Below are positions 44,177 through 56,640 of a DNA stretch of 64,000 nucleotides, in pieces. Each line of letters opens with the position of its first letter. Positions within the stretch are counted from its first letter, which is position 1. The notes under the pieces are model-generated. The model worked only from the letters and a program-made list of their open reading frames with translations. It did not search any database and was not told where the DNA came from. This DNA comes from Auanema rhodensis (taxonomy: Eukaryota > Nematoda > Chromadorea > Rhabditida > Rhabditidae), in assembly GCA_964057225.1 (NCBI GenBank), contig OZ059894.1, forward strand, positions 15,592,476 through 15,656,475, written 5' to 3'. The position numbers and the translations under genes are program-made.

Positions 44177-47100
44177 TCAAGTATATCGAAATTTCTTTTT
44201 TTTCACTTTCTTCAAATAATTTAAAATTAAAATTAATTTTATATTATGTTGAAGAAAATAACATAAATATAACTTTACTTTTCGTTTTTTTTATAATTAA
44301 ATATCCTATTTATTTGTTGTTACTATAAATGAGAAGACGTCAAAGAAAACAATAAGTTCATATATAATTTTATAACTATTTTTAGTTTAAATGATAACTA
44401 AAACGAATACTTTATAGTACTAATGAATGGGTGAGTCGAAATAGTAGTAATCGAAACTACCCGTAGATCAAAAAGATCGACTAAAATCCATCTGATGTAT
44501 ATGTACTATGTATTATATGTATATATACATGTATTTATAAAGTAAAATATAGCTTGAATATATTGGTCATACAAATCTACATTGGTCTAATAATTGTAAA
44601 CTTGAGAGAGAATATTTAAATATAAAAAAAACTTTTTGTCCACTCTTGTTGGTATTTTTTCCGAGGACGAATCATGTAGCTAGGCAACGGAGAGCTCGTT
44701 GTGACTAGGCTAGGCTGAGAATATGGTGGACATGTGAGAAGAGCAAGATTAGAAAATGGGAAAAGATATAAAGATATATTGAAAAATATATTAAATAAAA
44801 GGAAAAAATCAATTATAGAACAACAATATTAAATAAAAAAAAAGAATAAAATAAATAAAAATATTAAAGTAGTTGAATTGGAATAGGAAAAACATTTGTT
44901 CTCATTTTATTTCAATTCAAACTTTCATTATGAGTAATAGTAAAGATACATCAAAGAAGAAACAATCAGTATGTGTATAACGAATGGAAGACACGACTTC
45001 AAGAAACAGCTTAAAGCAATGGCGGAGGAAGACCTAAAGATGTTGGTAATCTGATTGTCGTCCATCATAAGCAGTCCAAGACCAGAAAATACTTCATTTA
45101 ATCGATAAATATACTTTTTCAATGCCTCTATGAAGTTTGAATAAGTAAAGAGCATAAAAAACTTGAATACAATTCTCAATTGAAATATCAAATCTCAGAC
45201 TTTAAGTTTCAACATCAATGAACTACGAATGTGATACAACGGAAATTGAATTAGTTAACTAAGAATTCTATCATGTACATATGCATATATAAATAATTTT
45301 TTGATTAACTTAAATTAAAATTTTGAACAAAACTTAACTTCTCTGAAGCGAATTCAATCAGAAAAACTTGAAAAAAAGTGAAGGAGAAGAGAAAATGAGA
45401 AGTGAGTTTTGGTAAAGCATGAGGAAGGGGAGAGTCACTTCCTTGTACAGACAATGAAAATAATAGGCTATTTACAAAGCTTTGAGTATGGTCAAGCTGT
45501 TTATAAGTAATTATAATGAAGTGAGGATGAGTAGAGAATTTCTAGGCTAATTAGGATTCATGAGTACAAACGAATAATGATTTCAATCCAGATGGTGCAA
45601 TGATTTGGCTAACATCACGAATAAGATTTAAGAAAATGATAATATCAAAAATAAAAAGAATTAATTATGAAAATAAGAAAATTTATAAAAAAAATGAATT
45701 TTAATTTAAAAATAGTAATGAAAAACCGATAATTTATGGAATAATATTTCAATGAATTGTTAAGAATATAAAGAAAATTTGAAACAAAACATGAAAATAA
45801 TCATCAATGTTGATTATAAATAAAAGTTACCATGGTAAATCGTTCATATTTGAAAAATAATTTTTTTTTATAGAAATACTTATGTTTTTAATAGTATTTC
45901 AGAATTTTTTTTGGTTTTTCTTATTAAAAATAAGAGCTTTTACTCTAGTAATGACAACAGTGGTCGTGGTTATTTCATGGTTTTATTGGAGATATGAGTG
46001 GGTTGTGAAAGAAAAACCGCAGAAATTGATTCATTGATGAGCTGAATAGCCTAGTGACAGCACGAAAATTCTCCAGAAAAATGAAAAAAGAATGAACTGA
46101 GACGGAGTTTTAGTGGAATATTGAATGGAGGTAGCGGACTCTAACAGAGTTACATTCGACTTGATGCGACGGGCGAGAGACAGATGAAGCTAGGAGGAGA
46201 AAGAGAGAACGGAGTAAGAAGTGTTCGATAAAGAAATACACGAGAGAATAGATGATATGCTGAACAGGATATACAACTAGAAGATAGCAAGAATGAGACA
46301 GTGACGACGACATGGCAATGAGACAACTGACCATCTCATTTGTTATGTATTTTCCTTTTTTTTTTGATCGTAGAAAATGATGAGTATGAGAGGGAAATAG
46401 ATGATTGAGAAAGAGAAGTAGGAGTAAAAATATTGTGGAAGAAAATGAGAGAAACTGAGAGAAAGAAGTATTAGATGGAACACACGTCAACCAAACTGAT
46501 GGCTAGTTGACCTCCCGTGAACAGACACTTCAGACCCTAAAAGAACGATGTTCGTTTATTTCAACTGTCATCAATAAGACCACTATGTTGTGAAAATGTT
46601 ATCCTTTGTCCTTTGTTCTACCGTCTTGAGCTAATCCGATGTCAGCTTCATCTGGGTAAACTAAACGATCGCCTCAGGGAATTGAATACAACCGATGTAA
46701 AAGAACTAAAAAGCTGATGGGCACAGTGCTCATCTGCCAAGCTGATGCATAGAGTCGGTTTGAACAGATGATGATGAATATGAAAAAACTGACATTGAAA
46801 TGTTTTCGTCAGTAAAATGTTGCCAAACAGCCAAATCTGAGCAATTATAGAGAGAAAGCGAGGAGATGAAGTGAGTGCGGTTCAACACGATGACTGACTA
46901 AGAATAAGTCAAAAGTATCTAGATCAATTATAACTGCCATGAAATATAAACAACTTTCACATACAAAATGTGAAGAAAGAAAGAAAAAATGACTTAGAGA
47001 TATCTGGGAAAAGAGGAAAAAAAGAATTTTTTAGGACAATTTGTATAAGAATTAAAAGTATAAAATGAATGTTATAGTAGTAAATCAAAGAGATAAATGG

Positions 47101-47990
47101 AATAAAATGACCACCGGAAACTTGCAATTTGATCTGACGGAGAGAAGAGATAGATTGTAAATGGCAAATTGGTGGCGTAATTCGAAACAAAAGACTCATT
47201 GAATGGATAAGAAACTGTGAAGTAAGAGACCAAGGAAGTGAATGAGGAAATGAATAGAAGAAGAAGAGAGAATAAAACAGATTTGAAATGATGATTATAT
47301 GGATGACAGGAATGAAGAAAAAGACGAAGACAATGTAATAGAAATGCTGGAAAGCAGATGGTCTTCGATGAAAATGTACAAAACTGAAGACCGTTTGATG
47401 CACAAAAATCTCGAATTATCGGTATATTTATAGAAAATATACTGCTCATAGTGAAATGCTAGATGACTTGAGTCGATATATCGAAAGAGAATAATTAGAC
47501 TCTTTTCGAAATCTTAACAATGCTGTGAAACAGGACGACTCTTAGTGGCTTGCAGAGAAGAGAGAAGTACTGAGAAGCATTGTGAGATGAGTGAGAGAAC
47601 TAGACCAAGAGGATGGGAGAAGCCTTTCAAGAACATGGATAAAGCTTGCAAGATCTATATCTTATGAACTTTGCTTAAAAGTTTCAAAATGCTATGAATG
47701 GGTTTGGAAGACGACGCAGTTAGAAGGACATTATGAGGTCGTTGTGAGTTGTGAAGCATGCAGTTTTAAAGATATAAGACTTAAAGAATAAAAATAGGAA
47801 ATTAAGCTCTTTAACTAAATGTCAACGTACAGGAAGTTGTAGCCGTAAAGTAGAAGCTGTGAGTACGTAGTCATGATGCTTCTATACCAAGCTTCTACTA
47901 GCCTCCAAAGGGAATAAGATTGTGAAATTTTAAACAAAAGCCAGTAAAGGAAATACAAAGTTATAGAAAAAATTATTTTTTTACCCTTTG
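43151..47990. other. AT-rich and purine-rich noncoding region
   Basis: The stretch holds the (AT)n repeat at 44132-44171 and CACGTG twice at 43925 and 43937. Between about 46080 and 47450 the plus strand is strongly purine-rich (GAGAGAAAGAAG-type). Long minus-strand open frames there consist of F, S, L and I and reflect composition. No gene is called. Confidence 0.55.
44132..44171. repeat. (AT)n microsatellite, 40 bp
   Basis: A pure TATATA run lies between GTAAATG and GTATTCAAG. Confidence 0.95.
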
Positions 47991-47992
47991 TT

Positions 47993-48483
47993 CAGCAATG
48001 AAATGCTGAAGAAAAGCATACAATATCTGGAATTCCTAATGTGTAAAGTGACCAGAAATCTGAGACAAATGCAAAATATTGAAAACGAAATTAAATGTGC
48101 GAATTCAATATTATCTGCCAAATTCAAATTAGGGTGGTCAACGTGTTGTATTTATATATTCTGTGTATTTCATATTGATAGTATTATATGAAGTTAGATG
48201 TTAGAGTTAGATATACTTGAATTCTTATGTGTTACAGGATGACTCACCCCCCTCTAACCCCCCGCCAAAATTCTTTTCAATTGACGAATTCTCGAGGAAA
48301 ATGATCCATTATATAGATAATACAAAATTTTTCTATAAGTATGAATTCAACGAAAAATTAAAAATTAGCAACTCTTCTTCCCACAATCTTCATTATGTAT
48401 TTACGAACAAAATTAATTTTTATGACAAAAAAAGAAATACCTGTAATGTACAAATGGTATATACAAAAATTAAAAAGACATGA
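47993..48483 (+). CDS. Candidate two-exon gene fragment (coiled-coil plus Pro/Ser segment)
   Basis: After a CCCTTTGTTCAG acceptor-like site, one frame reads NEMLKKSIQYLEFLMCKV and continues to MQNIENEIKCANSIL, with helical heptad spacing. A GTATTT donor near 48169 would join in phase to GTGTTACAG at 48237 and DDSPPSNPPPKFFSIDEF, on to YEFNEKLKISNSSS and a stop at 48481-48483. The composition is more protein-like than the surrounding frames. No start exon, family or conserved motif is recognised; it may be a small real gene, a pseudogene or chance. Confidence 0.25.
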
Positions 48484-48572
48484 TCTTGATCATTATAACA
48501 GAAATTAATTTTTTTTTCAGAAAAATATTTTACATAAATAAAAAAAAAGAAATACGTAATACATCTAATATT

Positions 48573-49440
48573 TCATTGACGTTTTTTTAAATTTCGAGTT
48601 TCTGAATTATCAGGATACTTCAATATATCTGTTTCCATAAAATGTTTGGCATTAATTAGACGTCCACTTCTACGTTTTTCCTGAAAATTATTAAATAATC
48701 GGAAACATTTAAATATTTTGAAAATTTTACTTTTTTTTTGAATTTTATAATTTATTAAATTCTTACAAATATTTGTTTTATTGTGATTTAAGTATATTTG
48801 TAAGAATTTTAATTAATTAAATTGAAATTAAATTCAAACTATTTGAAATTTGAAGAATGAATGAATAAAGAACTTACAGGTATTGGTGCAGCTTCAATAA
48901 GAAATGATCGTAACAGCATGAAAATTATTGTAACAACTAAAATAAATAAATAATTTAATAAATTTAATAAATTTAAATAAATTACCATTCAAAACAAGTA
49001 AAACTATATTATATAATGATGAAATTAAAGATTTAAAATAGAATAATTCCATTGCAAAATGAATGGAAAAAGCTGTAGTCAATAGCAAGTGACACGATTG
49101 TAAACCGTGATTATCAAATTTTCCCATAAGCATGAATCTATAAATTCATAAGTTGAGGAAATAAGGTTCAAAAAATATGAACCTGGTAACCCCTAACAAG
49201 GCTTGATTTAAGGCAAAAAAACGTGAAGCTGGAGTTGGTTCACCAGAAACGAACATAACGGACTTGGATCCTATAATTAGAAAGTTAACCATTTATATAA
49301 TTGTACAAATTATATTTATATTGAATTATATACAAATAATTACCATGGAAGCCTGCATAAGAAACAAATATTGATCCACAAACTTGTAAAATAAGGAATG
49401 CTAGCCATGCTCGGTATACGTTCTCCCAATCGATTTTCAT
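48573..49440 (-). CDS. erg-28: ERG28-like ER membrane scaffold protein
   Basis: Five exons encode about 165 residues starting MKIDWENVYRAWLAFLILQV. Four hydrophobic segments follow: the N-terminal one, RFFALNQALLGVTRFML, CHLLLTTAFSIHFAMELFYF and IVLLVLNVVTIIFMLL. The RAWLA start, FHG loop, ALNQALLGVTR and HFAMELF wording align with ERG28/C14orf1, an ER protein that scaffolds sterol C4-demethylation enzymes in fungi. In C. elegans, ERG-28 promotes ER-to-surface trafficking of the SLO-1 BK channel. The protein ends LKKRQ, which fits the KKxx ER-retrieval signal and is also how family members end. The start follows a TTTCAG acceptor with a short leader. It is somewhat longer than the human protein because of an inserted hydrophilic tail (about 40 residues). 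Confidence 0.82.
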
Positions 49441-52400
49441 TTCTGTCGTTGAAATATAATTTTTGAAATATTTATCTGAAATATATAGTATATGGCATAT
49501 ATAAGACATTTATAATTTATATTTTATACAAATTTCATTATAAATATGAAGAAATTAAAAGGAAAAAGGTAAAAATCATATATTGAACTTGACACACGAC
49601 CAAATAATTAACACTGAGCAGCCGTGGTCAGCAAGTAGCCAGTGAGGTCAGGAATAGACAGCAGCCAGCTGTGCGATGAAGCTTTTACACAGCATATGAA
49701 TGAAGAGAATCTAGTGAGCGAAAGATGTGAAAAGATACTGAAAACCAATGGCAAGCAATGAGAGATGACAGAGAGAATGAGGTTGTTGCAACCTAAATGG
49801 TGAATTAGATACTTCCAGAGACGCAGACTGAGACATCTGGCAGTGGACATTCAGATTAGTTCAAGGAAAACGTGAAAGACTAGAGAAGATATGCCATCAC
49901 ATTTACAGGATAATTGACATGTTTTTCATAGAAAATATATAATATTAGTATATATATCTTCTATATGTGTCTATATCTCTATCTATATGTATATGACCTT
50001 TTAAACTCATTTCATTTTTCCTCGATCTTAATAAAAATTTTCCCTTTCCTCTCATCTGCTACATAGTTCAACTAGGGTGTATTTGAAAATATTTTGTAAA
50101 AAAAGTTTTGCAGCTACTGCTTACTCAGCATCCTCATACACATAAAAGTTTTAAATGGCAGATGTGATATCAACAATATTTCATATCCATAGATAGTATT
50201 ATAGTTAGAAATTATTTCTAAAGTAATTTTTTAATTTTAAATAATTTCTGGTGATGGGAAAATGGAGCAAAAATGTTAACAACAATTATCAGAATGGTGC
50301 AGCTGCTACTGCTACTGCTGCTGCAGAAAAAAAAACAAAAAAAAAGGAGTTGTTGAGTTTATTTATGAAACAAGTTTGTTTAAACTTGTTATCTCGAAAT
50401 GCTTTAATCATGTCAAGTAATAGAACCCTGTTTCTAATTATAGAAGGAATCATCTCAGATTACAAAAATCATCCGTTGCTTCTATAATACTATAAATACT
50501 TACTAGTTAGTTTTCTAAATTAAAAATTCTTTAAAATATTAAAAAAAATAGTTTAGTGGAATAGAAAATTTATTTAGCAATATAAATATAAAATTAAGAT
50601 TAACAATTATAAATATATATTGAAATGAAAAGGCTTTTTTTATTGTTGTAAAGGCGTTATAATAAAGTATTTTGAAGATTTGGGATATGATATCATGTTT
50701 TCTTTTCTTTTTTTTTCCATAAATTGAAAAGAAATCTAAAAGAAGTATGAACATTGAATCTAGAGCATTGAAATCGAATCTTAAAAAAACAAAAAAAAAG
50801 TAAATATGTAGATTATAGCATAGTCTAAGAAGAAAGATGCTGATCATAATAATAATAATACTTGAAAACATTAAAGGACATTCATAGATGTACATGTGTA
50901 TACATATCTCTATGTATGTATGTATATTGTTTCCAAAATAACAAGTTTCAAAAAAAAAGAAAGAATAAAAATTTTAAAGCCAAAAGTATTGTATGTTAAT
51001 AAATATAATTTGAAAATTTAAATAATATTATTATTATTGTATAATATTATATATTATAGTAATTATTATATTATATGTATATGTATATGTATTTATTATA
51101 TTTGATATAATACTTTTCATGAATTATTTCAATTGTAATTCAACAGTTTTTGAAAATACTGTGTTAAAGGTTGCATTGATTATATGAAATATTTCATCTA
51201 TTCTATATATAGATAGATAGATGTATATATAATAATAAAAATAATAATAATATTATTTTGGTTGATATAGTTATATTATGAAATCTTTGAACTATTATAT
51301 ATATATAGTTATATACATGTAATATATGAGCATAAATCGACTGATACATGTACATGTATGTATTTGCTCAAAAAAAATCACAGAATGCACATAGATAAGG
51401 TACTACTTAAAGAAAACTAAAAATATATTTTTTTCTTATTTTCCCTTCTTCTTCTTCTTTTTATTTCCTCTGATTATTGATACACACAGTAATTTTTTTT
51501 TGCTTGCAACACCTAAGTAGATGTTACTAAGCTACAGAAAGACGAGAAGCTTCTCCAGGCATTAAGATGAAACGATACTGTTTCCCAGCATCAAAACGTT
51601 TTTTCTGCTTTTTATGTACATAATACTCTTATTATTCAGAGAAAATTTTTCCAATTTTAACCTTTTAGCTCCATTTCTGCCTCCATGAAACATCCGTCAA
51701 TTTTTTTTTGTTTTTTTTTTTCCAAATTTTTTTGAAGAAAAAAATATAATTTTTATAACATATGTATATGTACATATACATATTTATAAATATACATATA
51801 AACTACTATACCTTATTACAATTAACATAAAAAAGCTTTTATTTCTTCTTTTTTTATGTAGAAAAACCATTCAGCTTTTTCTGAGATATACATACTTTCT
51901 TATGTCGCTTCTTATCTGCCTTCTGCTGTTCAAAATCTAAATATAGCATAATAACATTGCCTTATTTAGAGTATTGTGTGCCCACAGGCTAGTTGAAGCA
52001 ATATCAAGGATGAAGAGATATATACAACTGAGAGTCACTAGAGGGAAACAGAGAGAAAACTAAGAGGGAAAGAATCAAGAGATAAACTACTGTTGGGTGA
52101 GAAGATGAAAAAAAATTGAGGCAGAGAATGAATACGTTTGAGTAAAACATAGAGAGTAGAGGGGAAAAGAGCAATAGAGATGGAAAAGGCGGAGTTTCAT
52201 GCTTTTATATCCATTTCGATATCTTTTACTCTTTTTCTATCACTCTTCTTTCAACTCTCTGTTAGATCTTCTTGGTTTTCTGTCTTCTGATCCTTTTTCC
52301 TTCTATTCAATGGCTTTTCATCATTAGTCTTTAAAGACTTCTTTTCAACTACAAATGGCCATTTTATCTTTTTATCTGCTTTAAAAGTCCATCCATGACT

Positions 52401-55400
52401 CTTTTAAGCCATTTGTATGTTTCATTTTTTCTTCTAACTTCTAATATTTTATTCTATTTCCTGTATCTCCTCCCACCACAACCCCTTCCTTTCCTCTCAT
52501 ATCATGTAGCATTAAAAGACGTTTCAAATCGTCCTTCTCTATCTTTTTCAAAAGCAGCTTTCAAATACAGCCTCCGTCTAGAAGTTAGAAGGGGCGAAGA
52601 AAAGTTAAAGCAAACACCTCCCCCTCCCCTTTATCCAACTATTTATCCAACTGATAGCTCCGATAGCCTTTTCATCAGTTTCTGATTATATCCCGATCTA
52701 CTGCATTTCATGCTTCTATCTTGCCTTCCCCTCGTTCACCAGCTTTTTTCCTCATTCCCTCCCTCTCTCAGTCCCTCCCTCCCTCTCTCGCTCCTTCATT
52801 GCATCATTTCGCTCCAACTTTAAGTCCAACCCTCCACGCCCTCATAGTCTGTTGTTTCCTTTTCTTCTCATCAAGCCTGTTCAGATAAAATTTGAAATAT
52901 CCCAGAACAAAACGACATTTTTTCATATTTTGATTTTCCTTGATCATTCATCATCCTTCATTTATAGTTTCAAATTCAACTATTTGTAAATTCTAACGAA
53001 TATTTATACGCAACTTCTTTTATGGGAAAAAACGAGAATGTTCTATGCCATTTTTTCCTTCATTTTCTTAATCATCTCAGTTTTCTGTAAACTCAATCAC
53101 ACCTAATAGACTTCTGCTATGTCTTTAAGCTCAAAAACGCTTTTATTTTCTTCTTTTTCTTTAACATCACTTCAATTTATAAGGAAATGAGTATTTTTTC
53201 TTTTTTTTCATCATAATGTTCGTCTCATCTGATATTTTATTTTCTAAAAACGAGAATATGAATTGTCTTTATCCATCTATCTTATGACTTTCTAATGTCT
53301 AATATATATTTCTCTATTTCTTATTAGTCAATAGAAATCTTTTCCATAAAAAATTAAAAATAACAAGAAAACACGTGCAAAAAACTTTCTATTTTATTTT
53401 TCACTTTGTTATATGAAAACCATTTTGTTCAGTTTTGGTAGAATCTTATCTCTTTCTTCATGTAAGCTTCTCGGATACTTCTCATCCATTTTTCAGCTTT
53501 TTTTTCCTCAAAGTATAATGCTCCTTTATTTAAACATAAATTTCAAAATGTTATGAACTTGATGATTTTTTGATCGATGTGTATGCACGCTTAGTTCATA
53601 GTTCCCATTTTTTGATGGTATATCCTCCTTGAAGAACTTTAAAAAAAGTATATCTCGTGATTCAACTTGTTTGCAAACATGTTCATCCAAAAGCTATAAT
53701 AATTCTTCGTTTTTTACAACTTCCCATATCAAGATGTTGCGAACAGCAACAAGATTTATAAGTTGAAACATTTGCTCATACATGCCAAAGTGTACAGCTT
53801 AAGCTATTAATTACCCGCCTTCTTGTAATTTCTGAAGCATTATTCAATTTCAAAAAAGCTTTTCGTGGCTTCTCCTCTTCTAAATCTTTGTATGTAATGC
53901 TAAAAGCTTTTTTTCTAGATCTATGTTACAGATGATGCACTCAACTAGAATTCAGAATCTTGTACGTCTACTGCATAAAGCTCCAAGTTCAGATAGCATT
54001 TACATGCAAAGCAGGTAACATTTTTAAATTAAAAGAAACAATTTTTCTTAAAACTAATAAACTAACGTCAGAGGAGTTTTATAATCTATTTTTCAATTTT
54101 TCTTTTCTTAGAAACAATTTCAAAAATTTCTGGGAATATGAGTTTGATCGGATTAATGATGTTTCTTTAGCAAGATAAGAAAAAAATAAATGGTCCCATG
54201 CAAAAATTATCTATTTATGGATTGTTATACACCCACGTATTATATCTTTTGATCATTCTAAAAAACCTGAGAAAACACAAAACATCGCTTCTGACACTAT
54301 TATTTGAATTTGAATTTAATTTTGTTTGTTTACAAATGTCTTACAACAGCTCTCATGAATTGGCTCTATTTCATTTGCATGTATTCTGTTCTAAGATCTT
54401 TTCTAAGAAAAAGTTTTTAGTTTTAGAGTAGTAAGAGAAAATCCAGAAAAATTCAAAACGAACGGAAGAGCTTCCTTAATTCATCAAAAGTTCACAATCA
54501 TTCGTTTCGTTTCCATCAACAAGATGACTAAAAAAAACAAAGTCATAACCTCAGGATATTCAGGCTTTCAAACTTTGTGTTGATGTTCTTGTCTTTGTTG
54601 CGCTCTTGATTCTTTTCCTTCGTCTCCATTTTCATCTGAACACTGAGCATTTCTCTCTCAAATCTGCAATGGCGTTAAGGGAAAGACGAATGTATGTATA
54701 GCAGAAGCGTTTACACGATATCCCATATGAGATCTGAAGTTGACGACATCGCTATGTGGTTCTATTTTGCTTTTGTCGTCTGACAAGGACGGATGTTGGC
54801 ACTGTCGAATGATGCTGAAGTCCATCAGCGTGTGTTTTCCGCAGAATTGCTCTGATTTTTAACTTTCAGTTAGGAAAGAGAAAACAGATAGCAAATAACA
54901 TCTATATATAGCGTCTAAAACAAAAATGTCACCGAGTTTCTTGTGGTAATCTTGCATTTTACTTGATTGTTTCAAATAAAAATGAAATTAGAAACCGTCT
55001 AAACAACTGTTTCATTTGAATATATTTTGCATAACAATACTTCTTCAATGAAGTAATATGTTCAAGGATTAGATATTGTACTATCTATTCAATCTATTGA
55101 AAAGAATATTTTCAAAAAAAAAAGACAACTAATATTGCCAATAACTTAAAGATTCATAAATATAACAAAAGGAAACGTTTGCTTAGCTTGAAAAAAAAAT
55201 TGGAAGTTGATTATCCGTCAGCAAAACTCAAGACATTGCCACTTTTGAAGAGAATTTATCATCACTTACAGCTTTAGTATTCAATCTCTCTTTGTCTGCC
55301 ATTATCTTACCAGTCACTTCTTTTCAGAAAAAGGAGATGCATGTTAAGTTGAATGAATCGAAAATCAGACTTCAGTCTGACCAAATACTAAGCGATAGAG

Positions 55401-55434
55401 CGAATTTTAAAAATTAAAATATTATTATAACTAT

Positions 55435-55471
<37 letters not shown>

Positions 55472-55897
55472 GTTATATATGAATTTTTTAGAAAAAAAAG
55501 TAAAATTTAAAAACATTTGTTTACGAGCTTTATAAGAAAATTTGCATATTTTATTATATAATATTATTAATAATTAATAAAAATCTACGTGCACGTGAAA
55601 GTCACGTATTTAATATGTGTGTATGCAAATGAACTTGATGATATGATTTTATTCTTATAATTTTGAAAATGCAAGTATATAGCTGAATATATTAAATTAT
55701 ATTAAATTAATAAATTAAAAATAATATTAAATAATCATTTAAATATTTGAAATATTCATTGTTAAACGTCTGATTTACATATTTTGTAAAAATCAGAAGT
55801 AGCGAGAAAGAGACAGAGAGAGAGACAGAGAGAGACAGAGAGAGAGAGGGGGAGTCCTAGAGCGGAAATAAATATATTTTAAATTAATAATTATACA

Positions 55898-55928
<31 letters not shown>

Positions 55929-56640
55929 TGTTCAATATTTTACATTTAAATTATTTGAAATGAAACTAATTTATATTCATTTTAATGTCTCCTAATCTAC
56001 AAAATACTTTCGTCTTTTTGCAAATCATTAAGCTTGTCAAACTTTTCATAGTAAGTCATTGTTCGTTTTCAAGAGTAAAGAATATCATGTCAGATGAATT
56101 ACAATCAGCTTTTTTTGTTGTGTCTATCGTCATCAGGCATCAGCATCAGCATCATTTCATTTTTCATTATTTTTTCATTCTTTCTAACAATTTTGTCGCT
56201 ATTTTATTTTTTTGAAACAATATGAAGGTAAAAAAAAGTAAAAATTGTGTTGAATGAAAAACAAATTAAAATAGGAAGTAGATAAGCAAAATGAATTTAA
56301 ATTCATCTGATGTGTCATCATTTCTAGCAATTTTGCTAAGAAAATAGCAAAATGCAAAAAAAAGGCGTAGAAAAGCAAAAATACATATATACATATATTT
56401 GCATATCTATATGTATATTATACATATATACAGTGGACTTCATCTTGTCATAAAAGTTTGCTATAATTTTCGTGTTTAACATGCTCCAAAATTGCCGTTA
56501 CTGATGTCGCTCTAGGGAATTTAGAATCAGATTCTTTTCTGTTCCACTTGGAAACAGAAAATTAAAAAAAAAGAATGTGATGGCTTTTAGAAACAAAACA
56601 TATTCTTAGAGAACTAAAACCGTATAACTATAAAGAATTA
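49441..56640. other. 7-kb AT-rich gene desert with microsatellites
   Basis: No supported gene. It contains a short GCAGCTGCTACTGCT trinucleotide patch near 50300, TATA/ATAT-rich stretches at 50880-51360, strongly pyrimidine-rich plus strand from about 51430 to 53500, (AT)n at 55434-55461 and 55899-55924, and a GA/GACA repeat at 55808-55850. A frame at 55985 (MSPNLQNTF) ends at a GTAAGT donor and could be a leader exon of the globin gene, but phases do not confirm it. Confidence 0.5.
55434..55924. repeat. Two (AT)n microsatellites and a GA/GACA repeat
   Basis: TATATA runs lie at 55434-55461 and 55899-55924. Between them, at 55808-55850, is a GAGACAGAGAGA repeat ending in GGGGGAG. CACGTG occurs at 55592 nearby. 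Confidence 0.9.

Noticed and set aside
46110-47449. Long overlapping minus-strand open frames (up to 148 codons)
   Set aside because: They are translations of a purine-rich plus strand, giving F/S/L/I-rich peptides in two frames at once with no motif or splice context.
50251-50487. Plus-strand frame with Ala/Thr repeat (GAAATATAAAEKK)
   Set aside because: Based on a short trinucleotide repeat in an AT-rich desert; no splice context or motif.
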